Assembly: GCA_016584495.1 (NCBI GenBank) | Contig: WAID01000007.1 | Coordinates: forward strand, 1,784,001 to 1,848,000 | Origin: Celoporthe dispersa | Lineage: Eukaryota > Ascomycota > Sordariomycetes > Diaporthales > Cryphonectriaceae | Reading direction: 5' to 3' | Length of the DNA stretch: 64,000 bases | Shown: positions 10,434 through 20,968 of the stretch, one piece after another | Layout: each line of letters starts with the position of its first letter | Position numbering within the stretch: position 1 is the stretch's first letter | Position numbers and translations under genes: made by a program | Notes under the pieces: model-generated | What the model was told of the DNA's origin: nothing | The model's input: the letters and a program-made list of their open reading frames with translations, nothing else | Databases searched by the model: none

Positions 10434-12683
10434 TCACGCCGGCGCCGACCCACGAGACCCGTCCAGTGCGCCTGCGGCGGCGCTGCTCTCGCCCGCCCCG
10501 CTGGGCCCAATCCACTCCCATGCGCGCCCGACCTCGCCATTGTTACCCTCGCGCTGTCCCGTCCGCACGTTGGTGTTTTGCTCGACGACGGCCCTGACCC
10601 GTTGCCAGATCCGCTCCCGCTCAGAGAGGCTGTGTACCGATCGCAGGACATCATCCCGCATGTTCGGCAGGAACAGGAACGGGTCATCCTCGCCGCCCTC
10701 CTCGTAGGCCAGCTCCTTCTGTGCGGCCAGGCGTCCCAGCACGAGCTCGACAAGACCCGGGATCTGCGCCGAGATGGCGCGGCTCGACAGGTAGCGTGAG
10801 CGCCCGTACATGGCAGTCAGCAGTGACATGACTACTGAAACAATGCTGAGTTTATGTCGCTCCAGGCCGAGGCGGACGGAGCGGCGGAGGCCGCACGCGA
10901 GCGGAATGCGAGCGAGAGAGGTGGACGCCAGGTAGGTGGTTGAAACGCCTCCGGAACCGGGATCGTTTCTGGATCGAACACAGGTCTGGTTAGTTGGACC
11001 CATACGTTAATACCGTCATCTTTTAATGAAAATTGTTTCTCGGACTTCCGCGAACAAGCAGGGGAAAGAGGAGGGGGAGAAAAAAAAACAAGATGAAAAT
11101 AAAAAACTCTGTCTGGCAGGTGGCCAGGGAGAATGATGAGGGTCCCGAGGAGGCAGGTGAACTTACGGCTGTGATTCTGGCTCGCCCCTCTCCTCCACCT
11201 CGATTTCGTCCCTCGTCTCGATCTCGCCCAGGGCAGCGCTCCACAGGTCGTCGAACTCCCTCTTGCTGAGCTTCTTGCTCCTCTGCTCGCTGACCGTCTC
11301 CTTCAGCTCCTCCACCGCGATGGCGGGGCTCTCTGGCTGCCGGCCGTTGTCGTCGACCAGCTCACCGCACTCGAACTTGGCCCTGCGCTCCCGGAGCTCC
11401 TCCACAGCCTTGTCGGCGACGGCCTTGACGCGGCGCACCTTTTCGCCGTCGGGCTCGCAGGTAGGTGGGAGCGGGACGAGGCCGCCTGCAGACAGGGGAT
11501 GGGGCTTCAGGATGTAGTCGTCCTCGCACCGCACCGAGTTGTCACCATAGCAATAAGCATGGGGCGGGCAGGGCTCGCAGTCCGGCTCTGCCAGCTTGAT
11601 GGCCCACTCGGGGACGTCAAAGTCGTAGTCTTGATAGCTGATGTGCCGAGGGATGACCTCCTGGGCCGGCCGGCCCACGCCGCAGTAGCCCACGGCGACC
11701 TTTTCCTGTCGATACCAGGCGCCGTACGCGCCCAGGACGGTCACGAGGAGGACCCAGATCGGCGTCGTCAGGCTGCCTGACCTCTTGTTCTGGCGACGGG
11801 GCACGACAGCCGTGTCCGCCCGGGCGGCATCTTCCTGGGCGAGCGCAAGCTGCTCTTCGGGTGTGAACTCCTCGCTGGCCTCCACGACAGGCTCGGGCGT
11901 CTGGGGCGTCCGCGATCGGGAGAACTCGCTCAGGGGGACCTCGATGGACCTGGAGTACCCGGCTTGCTCTGCATCGCCGGGCTTGGGCGTCGTCTCCGCC
12001 GTCCGTCTCCTGGAGTAAGAGCTCGTCGGCCTCTTGGCGGGCGACTCGAGGCCGGCAGTCCTCCTGCGGCTCGATGGGGTCTCCTCGGGCAGGGGGGAGC
12101 TGCCACTCTGGAAGGGGTTGTCGGTCGAGAAGACGTTGCCGTTATCGTCGGACTCCTCGATCTTGATCTCGGGCTGCGGTGTAAGCTCAAGCCGACGAGA
12201 AGACTTGCGCGGCGACCGCCGGGCCTCGTAGTGACTGTCGGTGTCGGTATCGGAGTAGCCCAGCTGGTGGCTGGCAGAGCGCGATGACCGCTTCCTCGGG
12301 CTCAGGCTGCGCGGGAGAGGCTTCTGCTCGGGCTCCTCGGACTGCGTCTTGAAGCTGCTCGCAGCGCTGCCGAGGTTCTTCTTGGGTCTTCCTCGGGGCC
12401 GCGACGCGCTCGGTGGAGGCATGTCGTCGTTGGCAACAGAGTATCCCTCGGAGCTGTCGGCGTTCGTGATGCCCATGCTGGACCTCTTGGCCCTGGCGCG
12501 TCGGTCGAGGATCTTCTTGGCTTGTGGGGTGACGTGTTCGTTGAAGATCTCGACGAGCTGTGCCTTCTTTGCCGTCGCGGGATACGGGATGTTGTGACTG
12601 ACGAGGATGGAGCGCAGGCGCGGCATCGTGACCGACGTCGGGTCGAAGTCGGGCTGAAGATAATCAACCTCGGTGTCCGACAT
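10434..12683 (-). CDS. src1: Inner nuclear membrane protein Src1/Heh1 (HeH/LEM-like plus MSC domain)
   Basis: Integral inner-nuclear-membrane protein that tethers chromatin and works with nuclear-pore and ESCRT quality control in yeast. Exons are 12683-11167 and 10968-10434, giving 683 aa with no frame break. The N-terminus holds the helix-extension-helix fold (about residues 14-50, including PRLRSILVSHNI). An AT-hook-like RPRGRPKK lies near 95-102, and the rest of the nucleoplasmic part is a long Ser/Arg-rich low-complexity region. The first membrane helix is near 305-323 (TPIWVLLVTVLGAYGAW). A lumenal Cys-bearing segment (CEPCPPHAYC) follows, then the second helix near 545-560 and a C-terminal MSC winged-helix region containing LFLPNMRDDVLRSVHS and RIWQRVRAVVEQNTNVRT. 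The single intron (10969-11166) has donor gtaagt and falls at residue 506, between the two helices. Unspliced RNA meets TAA inside the donor itself, so retention would give a one-helix protein. Confidence 0.95.
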
Positions 12684-14224
12684 CTTGACGGTTGTGCTGT
12701 GTGGTCTGGTCTTGGCTTGCTGGCTGTCTGATCGACGTAGCGGACCGGTAGTGGTGGTAAGGTTTCTCGAAAGCGTGATGTGAGGGGCTGGAATGATGTC
12801 GAAGAGACAGGTCGAGGGCTTGTGATCGATAAGGGAACAGGCCTAGGAACGTGGTGACGGCATTAGCGCAGCAGTCTAGAGCTGAGCTGTTCGTGTGGTG
12901 TGTGGTGTGTGGTGCGGCGCGCGGTTGGGTGGCAGTGGGCGCCGGTCAGGCCGCTGAGGTTGATCAGGGAGGACTGACCCTTGTGTCGTTTCCTTGTCTG
13001 TGATCGTGGTGGTGCAGTCTGTTGCTGCTGTGTAGAGATGGAAAAGAAGCAAGAAGTCTCTGTCACAGGACTGTGGAGCTGGTAAATATTGCTTGTTCTC
13101 TGCTGGTAGGAAAAGCAGGTGGGGAGCGTTGAGCGTGGTGAGGGAGCCACCAGACGCACGCAACCGGTTACCAGTGGCAACGTGGACTTATAGTGGACCC
13201 TGTTCTAGAACCCCCCCTGTCATAGTACATAGCCTGTAACCTGCCCTGACACGCGCTGCTCTAGGTTAAGCCACATCTTGTGCCAGCCAGTCCCGGTCTC
13301 GGTCTGTCACCAGCCACATGACTTATCCTTACTGGGTGGGCACAGCCACAAATTTTTAAGCCATAGCCTCCCTTGCAGTCTCCAGAACTTGTCATGTGAT
13401 GTTTTATCTGATGGTGTCTTGGCTTTTGTCTATATGCTCCTTGAAATATAACCAACCCATTTATATGGACATAGGCTTCTGAATAATGTTGGAGCCTGCA
13501 TTATAGCAGTCCTATTGGTGATGGAGGCACATCCAAGGACCAACCTTCTCCTGCCCCCCCAAACACTAACTTCCCTTTCTTTCCCTCCTCCCTTCTTTTC
13601 AATCTGCATGACCTGTTCTTACCTTCCCTGAGGGACATTGTCACATTTACCTCTGGCATACAGTCCGGTATGTGCTGCTGAATGGCTTACATCATCTGAC
13701 CGTCTACGTTTATGATCTGCGCAGCCAAAGGAGATCCAACCGCTCTCACACGATGCAGAGCACTTATCGGCACAGGGAGTCTTTTTTTTTTTTTTTTTTT
13801 TTTTTGCCGGCGGAGCGGCTATTTTTATAGTTTATTTCTCTGCTCCGACTCTCCAATTTTTGTTGCCCAGAAAGATAATTTCGTTTGCGTTCGGGGGAAG
13901 AAAAATTAAAAGAAATCCAAAAATCATCCGTGTATGTTGAAAAGAGGTGAGAAATCAAAACGTCGTCTCTGTGTGCGTTGAAAGGGGGAAGATGACCAAG
14001 GACAAGTGCAGAAATCACTTCACCCAGTATCCCCAAGATACCCTCCCTCAGGTTGTCACGAGGGGGACCGGTCCGAAGAAAAAAGCACAAATGAAGTTCA
14101 AGAACCTCGAAACCTCGCCAAGCTCCAAGAGATCACCTGAAAGCAAAATCAAAGAGAAAGAGAAAAAAAATGAGGACGAAACAAACGCCTGAAGCGTCGC
14201 CTTCGTCGATCTCTGTCGACATTC
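12684..14224. other. Intergenic region upstream of src1
   Basis: No recognisable gene. Contains a T24 run at 13782-13805. The segment nearest src1 is its probable promoter and leader; the segment nearest 14224 is the 3' flank of the Hsp20 gene. Confidence 0.6.
13782..13805. repeat. Poly-T tract (T24)
   Basis: Uninterrupted run of 24 T residues in intergenic DNA, the longest homopolymer noticed in the window. Confidence 0.95.
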
Positions 14225-15533
14225 TTAGATCTCAGTCCACTCGTTGTTCTCCTCCTTGATCTTCAAGGGCACTATGACAGTCATGACGCCGTTGTCCAAC
14301 GTCATCGTAATAGCACCGGCGTCGACCTCCATCTGAGGGTCTCTCCTCCTCCTCCTCCTCGTCGTCGTCCTCGTCGTCATCTTCCATCAAGGGAGGCAGG
14401 AACACCGTCCGCGAAAACGTGCCCGTAGGCCTCTCGGAGTAGACGAGGCCCTGCATGTCACTGTCTTCAGGGTGGCGGATCTCGCCGCCGATGTACAGGG
14501 CGCGCAGGCGCGAGTTCCAGTGGGCGCCGACCGCACCGTCCGTGGCACCCGGGACGGAGAGGTACAGGACCCACCTGTCCTTGAGCTTCCAGAGATCCAT
14601 GAGCGGCACGAAGGGCTTGCCTAGGCTAAAGTCACTGCCGCTGCTGCCGCCGCTGTCTTCACCTTCAGGAGTCACGGTGGTGGCCATCTCCGCGTACCGC
14701 CTGAGCTCAGGGTGCCGGCTCAAGTACTGCTGGAACCACCCGGTGACAGGGTCGAAGGGAAGCGTGTTGTTCATGGCGCGGAGGTTGAAGGTATCCATGC
14801 CGCCGCAGCGGTGGTGATAGTTGCGGCGGTCATCACCGCCGTTCTGGTTTAAAAAACCAATCGGTGCCAGATTCCATGGGTGAAAGGCCGCGCCGTTATG
14901 GCGACCCCCACGTCGGGCCCTGACACCATCACGCCCAGCAGAGGGCCCGAAGCCGGGAGAAGGGCTGTGGTGAGGATGGTGATGGTACATGCCGCGCGCA
15001 CCGCCGTGCTGCCCGCTCTGATTCTCGGCCGGGCACGGGCTGGGCGCCGCCTCTGGAGGTCCATCAGGACTGTCGCCCATTGTCGTGTCCGGGCTGGCGA
15101 CCTCCGTGGTCGTGGTGGCGGGCTCGTCCCTGATGGTGGTGGCAGGTGAAGCTCCGGCCGAGGGCGCGGCCGCGTTCTGGCCGCTGCGGTGCTCCTGGTC
15201 CTGCCACCTTCTCGAAAGAGAACGGTGACGGGGCCCGGCCCCGTGGGATGCCACCAGGCCTGGGCCATGGCGTGGTCTTGGTACATGACCCTGGCGTCAG
15301 GGTTGAAGAAGCCGGTGTGGTTCCATGAGGTGTTCAGGGGGAGGCACACAGGCGCCCCAGCCGCGTTGACTGAGCGCACGAAATCGCTCCACGGTGCGGT
15401 GGTGCACTTCTTCGGGGGTCATGGGAAACTGGTTGCCGTGTGCAGGGCTGGCGGGGTTCTGAGGACTGGCCATGTGCGCCGCTCTCATCACATGATCCTG
15501 GTCCAGAGACGAGGTGTTTGTCTTTTGTGTCAT
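14225..15533 (-). CDS. Hsp20/alpha-crystallin-domain protein, three frame breaks
   Basis: Small-heat-shock-type chaperone domain at the C-terminus of a long protein. No intron is needed. The frame starts MTQKTNTSSLDQDHV. It changes frame at the AAA at 15381-15383 (one base too many; corrected it reads ERFVRSVNAAG). It changes back between about 15190 and 15235 (one base missing), and again at GGG 14337-14339 (one base too many; corrected it reads ERPQMEVDAGAITMTLDNG). The corrected length is 435 aa. The N-terminal 230 residues are low-complexity, rich in P, G, H and T. The alpha-crystallin part follows (FVPLMDLWKLKDRWVLYLSV, then FSRTVFLPPL), with an acidic D/E run inserted before the last strands (GVMTVIVPLKIKEENNEW). 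The usual small HSP is about 150-220 aa, so the N-terminal extension and acidic insert are notable. Domain call is good; the exact N-terminus is less certain. Confidence 0.82.
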
Positions 15534-17215
15534 TTTGTTGTCTTTTCTTGTGTGTGTATGTGTGCAAAGTGTAAGGCTGTGGCGATGTGATGGGAGTGCT
15601 GTGTTTGTGTGCAAGGGGAATGCGAGAGGAAAGTTGCAAGATTGATCAAGAAGAGAGAGTAAAAGTGAAGTGAGAGGGTAAAGAGAAGAGATCAGCTGGA
15701 TGATGAGGAAAGAAAAGGGAAGAGGAGGAAGATCTCATCGACGGAGAAGGGGAAATACCACAGCTTTATAGACATTTGGCGAGTATAGAGTAATAGAGAA
15801 GGAGGGGGGGGGGAGAAAATGAATGAAGAGTCCCCAGGAACAGAAGAACTCGAGCACTTGTCTGGGACATGCGCATATGCCCAACACCCACGGTCCTCCT
15901 TGCCCGCCTTCTCAACCTCAGTCCCCCCCCACGTAAGACCATCAGAAGCAAGGAGGAGAACAACAAAAAGCCCTTGAGCACGTCTGACCTCGTCCATGCA
16001 GGGAGCTACTGCTCCAGCCTCCCTGGAGGCGGCACGATCCAGCCAATGCGAGGACGCCAAAAGTGGCCGGCTGCATTCCGTATCGTCCGTCTGGGACATA
16101 CAGCTCGCTGCGGTTCCACCGTCTCGGGTAGCACAGGAGAGGGGTTGCCGAGACATTTACTCTCTTCCCTACATCATCGCTGCTTCTGCCAGGCAGAAAT
16201 GCATACGTAGGCCATGCCCAATCTGCCAATACGAGGCTCGCGGCCACCCGATGCTGCTGTGGAATGCTACGCGTGCCCTGTCCCGCTTGGTCGGAGGCGT
16301 GCACTTGCTTCTGCCACTTGCCAGTCTATTGCCTGTGATCCTCGTCACTTGGCCCACATCTGGACGCGCGGGCAAGGGTTGACTCACCCTTTGGTGTTTT
16401 GGATTGAAAGGGCGGCACGCAGGTGGCAGCCTCGTTGGTGGAAGAGCTGAAAGAAGCGACCGGATTCATCTGACCGCTGAAATTGGGTCGGCAGCTTGCG
16501 GTCGGACGACGCCGCCGTCTTCGGGCGTTCAAGGTCATGTACGTGTACGCATGGGGCTCTGGGAGGTCGGTCAGGCATCTCTCGCTTGCATGAATGCTAC
16601 ATTGTATGTACTATGTAGTTTTGAGTTAATAGAGCTTGGCTCCGACGCTGCGAGAGGAGAGGGCCTCCCGGGGGGGGAGGGGAGAAGCCCAAACGGCGGC
16701 TCGGGAGATTCGGACTTTTCGGGAGATAGAGTGACCACTTTTGCTGTGATCTCTCTCTCTCTTCTTGTCTTTCCCCACCGTGACTGTCCAGTGCGTGTTA
16801 GAACCCCACGGCATATAATAGTAGTATATATATTTTATAGATTACTTTCAGATTTGCGAGTACTTACTACCGCAAGATAGGATATCTAGACCGCCCTGTG
16901 TCGATCGATGGAATGTTCTTGACCAAACAGGACAAGAGAATGTGGAACCAAGAGAGAAAAATGATAGCCGCCCTGCCCTTCTGTCCTCCCGTCCCAATAT
17001 CCCAAGATCCCTCGAGTGTAGATGTGTGTGTGTGTGTGTGTGTGTAATAAGCCGACGAATGTGCAATGACGCATCGTCATGGAGAGTCTGAAATCCTGTG
17101 CCACCATGTGACCGAAGCACTGCTAATCCAGCTACCTTGTTTCTGTACGTGGCTTGGTAGACGCCATTAAAAAAGAAAAAAAGGAAGGAAGAGAGAGAGA
17201 GAGGGAGACGAGAAC
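15534..17215. other. Intergenic region between Hsp20 gene and nuc-1
   Basis: No credible gene. Purine-rich DNA at 15650-15830 is the Hsp20 upstream region. A (GT)n run occurs at 17023-17045. Overlapping frames on both strands around 15870-16550 lack codon bias and recognisable motifs. Confidence 0.55.
17023..17045. repeat. (TG)n microsatellite
   Basis: About eleven TG units in intergenic DNA near the nuc-1 3' flank. Confidence 0.9.
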
Positions 17216-19371
17216 TTAGGAGGAGGCAGAGGACGCCTCTTTCTCCTGTAACCTCTTCTCCGCCTCCTCTGCGCGCTTGTTGGCGTCCGCAACCTCTTGT
17301 TTCAGCTGCTTGATGTACTCGATAGCCATCTCAACGGTGCTGGCCTTGCTACTGGGTGTGCTCCCGTTCTTGCCCTCTTTTTTATCGCCACTCTCAGCTC
17401 CACTGTCCTTGCCCTCGGAGAGGGCATCTCCTGGCAACAGCGTGGCGATCTCCTGCAGCGCCGAGTTGATTCGGTTCCGACGTCCTTGCTCCGCGATCTT
17501 GTGAGATGTTCGTTTCGAGGTCAGGTTCGTGGACAACTCGCTGGGATATGATACACCAGGCACCAGGTTGCCTTCCAGAATGTTCTGGTAATTTGACTTG
17601 GATGCTAGGAGCCGCGATGCTGTGTCTCAGCCATGACCCCTCCCGGCAGTAATGGTTTGATGCTGGGAGAGATCTTGGGCCGTAGTGCTGGTGATTCGTG
17701 CGAGGAGCTGATACTCGCCCTCTTCTTGCTGCTTCGTGGGGCAAGCTGGGGGGTCTTTCTTGGGTTGGGCGTCGTCGCGGCCGAGGGACCGGGCGTCAAC
17801 TGGGGGCTATGGCTCGCTGGCGCCGCAGCACTAGGTTTTGCGAACACCGGCGACGGTAGTGGTTGAAATACCGCGCTCCTCGCTGAGCCCGAATCGAGGG
17901 CTGGAGACCGCAGATTGGATGCCTTGGTGTTCAGAGGCGCGAGGGTCGGCTTCTGAGACGTGCTCGAGCTTACTGATTCCGGAAGCTCAAAGGTCTCGAT
18001 GCCCTCGGCGGCCAGGGCATCAGACCCGGCTGCGGCGCCGTCGGGCCTATTGGCATTGCTCGGAGACGGTAGCCTCATGAGGGAGGCCGGTGTTGCGGGA
18101 GAGTGCTTTCCGGTTCGGGGAGCCAGGCTTGGGCCCAAGGTCGGCGTGGCGCTGTTCTGAGCCCGGATCGCGGGGGACGGCTTGGCTGACCGAGGCTTGG
18201 GCAGGGGCGGGGGTGGCATCTCTGACGATGTCTCTGGTGGGGAGACGGAGCTGTTCTCGGAATCAGTGATAGCTGCCGCAGGAGAATCAGAAGCATTGCT
18301 GCTTGGCTCGAGCGGGCGGGCGGTCGCGGTCGCTCGAGGTTGCGGCTCGACAGATACGGCCAGCTCGCTCAAGACCTGTGCATTCATAAGCGGCGTAGAC
18401 CCGGTCTTCTTCCGCTGTGGCTTTGTGATAGGCGATTTTCCAACGTTTGGCTTCGCTCTGGTCTTGGCCACACTGCTCTTCCGCATCTTCTTGACCAGAT
18501 CGCCAGCGCTCGGTGGCTGAACCTGTGTTGAGGCGGGATGTCCTTCTAGGTCCATCCCTTCGGGGGGAGCTCGTGGTGGTACCGATCGCTACGCGGTCGA
18601 ACATGGTCATCGGATCGGACTGGGCGTGCAGCGCTGGTGAGGTGAGGGGGCTGAAGTATGCGTTGGGCACTGCGAACGGCTGGTCTATGGGATACTGGCT
18701 CTCCAGGGGCGTAACTGCGGGAGAGACCAGGGGGTGAAGGACATCTGTGGGATGCATCAGTAAGCCACAGACCTCGAGGTTATACCTTTCTCTGCCAGGG
18801 TTGTACCGACATCTTGTTGCTCCTTCATCCTCTGAAACCTCTCGTACATGTCTTGGTGCTGCTGAGGCGTCTGGTCGGGCTGGGTATAGAACTGTCGGGT
18901 CCCAGCTTGTAGCTCCAGGCTCTGGGGAGTGGGAGGGACCATGTGGTTCTGCTGCTGCGCAAAGAAGGCGACATGCTGCTGCTCTATCTGCCTCTGCTGC
19001 TGCTGCAGCTTCTGCTGCTGAAGGAACCGGATCTGGGCATCGATCTCAGAGATGGCATCGCCAGAGGCATGCTGGATCGGTATCATGCTCGAGGCCATCG
19101 TGGAGAGTGTAGCAGGTGCAGTTGTCATGGTGGGCATCTGGTCATGCATGGCTGTCGACATGAGGACGGACGCCTCTGTTCCAGACATGGATGTGTCGAC
19201 CGCCTCCCGCTGCATCATGTGTGATCCCCCATCTTGGGAATGGAAATCAAAGTCGAACTGGAGGCCGTCCCCAAAATTGCTCATTCCGTTCATGTCGAGG
19301 AATTGGTGGATGTCATCATCGGTGCCATGAGGCATACCGTGGTTCTGGTCGTTCCATGCTGCCGTATCCAT
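17216..19371 (-). CDS. nuc-1: NUC-1/PHO4-type bHLH regulator of phosphate genes, two frame breaks
   Basis: Transcription activator of phosphorus-acquisition genes. Exons are 19371-18786 and 18744-17216, with a 41-nt intron (donor gtataa, acceptor cccacag). ATG 19371 is used because the ORF's first codon (19374) is GTG. The N-terminal part is Q/M-rich (MDTAAWNDQNHGMPHG, then a Q/H-rich helix). The middle is Ser/Pro-rich and contains PLVSPAVTPLE, YFSPLTSPALHAQ and the basic block VAKTRAKPNVGKSP, which resemble Neurospora NUC-1. The C-terminal bHLH reads SKRTSHKIAEQGRRNRIN with the His, Glu and Arg that contact CACGTG, then a leucine-bearing helix. One G too many in the G6 run at 18562-18567 and one base missing near 17624-17628 break the frame. 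Corrected, the second break reads AEDTASRLLASKSNYQ. Corrected length is 704 aa. A CACGTG hexamer lies 933 bp upstream (20304-20309), too weak to claim autoregulation. Confidence 0.93.
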
Positions 19372-20968
19372 CACGATCCTCGATATTCCTGGCAGAAGTG
19401 GGCAGTCGTTGTCCCTTTTTTTAAAAGAGGAAAAAAAACCCCCCGTCTAGATGGCAGGGTCGGATCTCGTTGTTCTGCTCTTTTGCAGATGGCTAGCCCC
19501 GTCGCGCAGCAGCGTGCGCGCGCGTCGCAAAAGATGAGTAACACCTTGGCGTACAGATCTGCAGCCCGTCGTCGAGGTCTGCGGTGCTCGGTCGCGGCGA
19601 GGAGCAGGGTGCTGCTTTCAAGGCGCCGAGGTTGGACGGTGGTCGATGCTCTTCAGCGGTGGAGAGTGGCCCTGATTGGTGGTGTGTTCAGAGGATTGCA
19701 CTCAAGGCTGCCTCTCTCATTGGGCGGGTCTGCTCATGCAAGTCTTATCGTCTCGATACAGCAGGCTGACTGTCACCGAGGACAGGAGGGGCAGCGGACC
19801 AGGGGATCTTGCCGCAGGGTGATACAGCGTGTAGAGGTTACAGAAGAGACGTCGTATCGACAAAACAAAATTTGCTCAGTTCCATGAGCACTTGGTCCGT
19901 GTTTGGTGGGAGGAGGAGGAGGAGGGAGGGAATGTTAGTGTGAGAACACGAGTCGGCAGAAGACGGCGGGGCTCCGAAGACATTCATCTTGAGGGAAAAT
20001 GGGAACGGGAGGTGGTGGACGGGTTCTACGGCTGGAACCGGGCGACCGAGCCAGGCGTGCCAGTGCCAGCTGCCAGGCTGCTGCTAGGACGACGTGCTAG
20101 GTGCTAGGCTGGAGTTGGAGTGGCTGGCACGCTGGGTCACTGAAGAGATCGAGTGGGGAACTTTTTCAACGTTGGGGCCTCAGCCCCCCCCCCTCCCCAC
20201 CCCCAAGCAAACCCCTCTGGGCGGTCCCTCATGGAGCAGACCGAGGTGGGTTTTTTTCCCGTCTTTTTGTTCCTCTCACTCTCAGCGAGGCCAAGGGCTT
20301 CACCACGTGTGGCCCACAAAAATGTATGTCCGTACAGCCCTGCTCTCTTCGAGAGATCAACGACTGTGCTCTGCTTGTATTATTACATACATACATAGCA
20401 CCACGGTAGTGAACAGCACCGACTAAACGCCAGACTGACGCCACCGTCACACGTCAGATGCCCCCTCCAAGACCTACTATCACTCTTGGTGGTCATCTCC
20501 ATGAGCATACCAGATGCTTAAATGGTACACCTATGCACACAGCCAGCATCCATAGCGGTAGCCCAGTCCGAAATTGAAAGTACACGATGTGGGTGTGGTA
20601 TGGGCCCTGCCATAGTGCATATAGTAGTAGGAAGGAGTACATTACTACCTGCTCTGCCGGCGCGCCGGGTCTCGCACCGCTTCTCGATCTAACCCCACCG
20701 ACGCTGAGTGATCATCGGTCCCTGGGCGTGAGAGCCTGAGGGAAGTAACAGCTGCCACAACGTCGCAGCCCGCGACGATGGCCCACACTCGGAGGGTTTC
20801 TGAGACACAGTGCCTTGAAGCGGAACTTCAGAAGTAGAGGGATTTTTTTTTCTTTCTTCTTCCTTTCTTGGACATCAAAAACCGCTTACCCATCTTCGAT
20901 GCCTTGCAGAATTTACACGCACAGTTAAATTGCAGAGATCTTTACATCTTTGGTGAGCGTTTATAACC
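19372..20968. other. Intergenic region between nuc-1 and mph1
   Basis: Upstream region of nuc-1 and 3' flank of mph1. Contains a CACGTG at 20304-20309, a C-rich tract near 20182-20208 and a pyrimidine tract near 20846-20870. No gene is recognised. Confidence 0.55.

Noticed and set aside
20304..20309. CACGTG upstream of nuc-1 as an autoregulatory site
   Set aside because: Six-base match at 933 bp; several other CACGTG copies occur in the window in unrelated places, so it is not significant alone.
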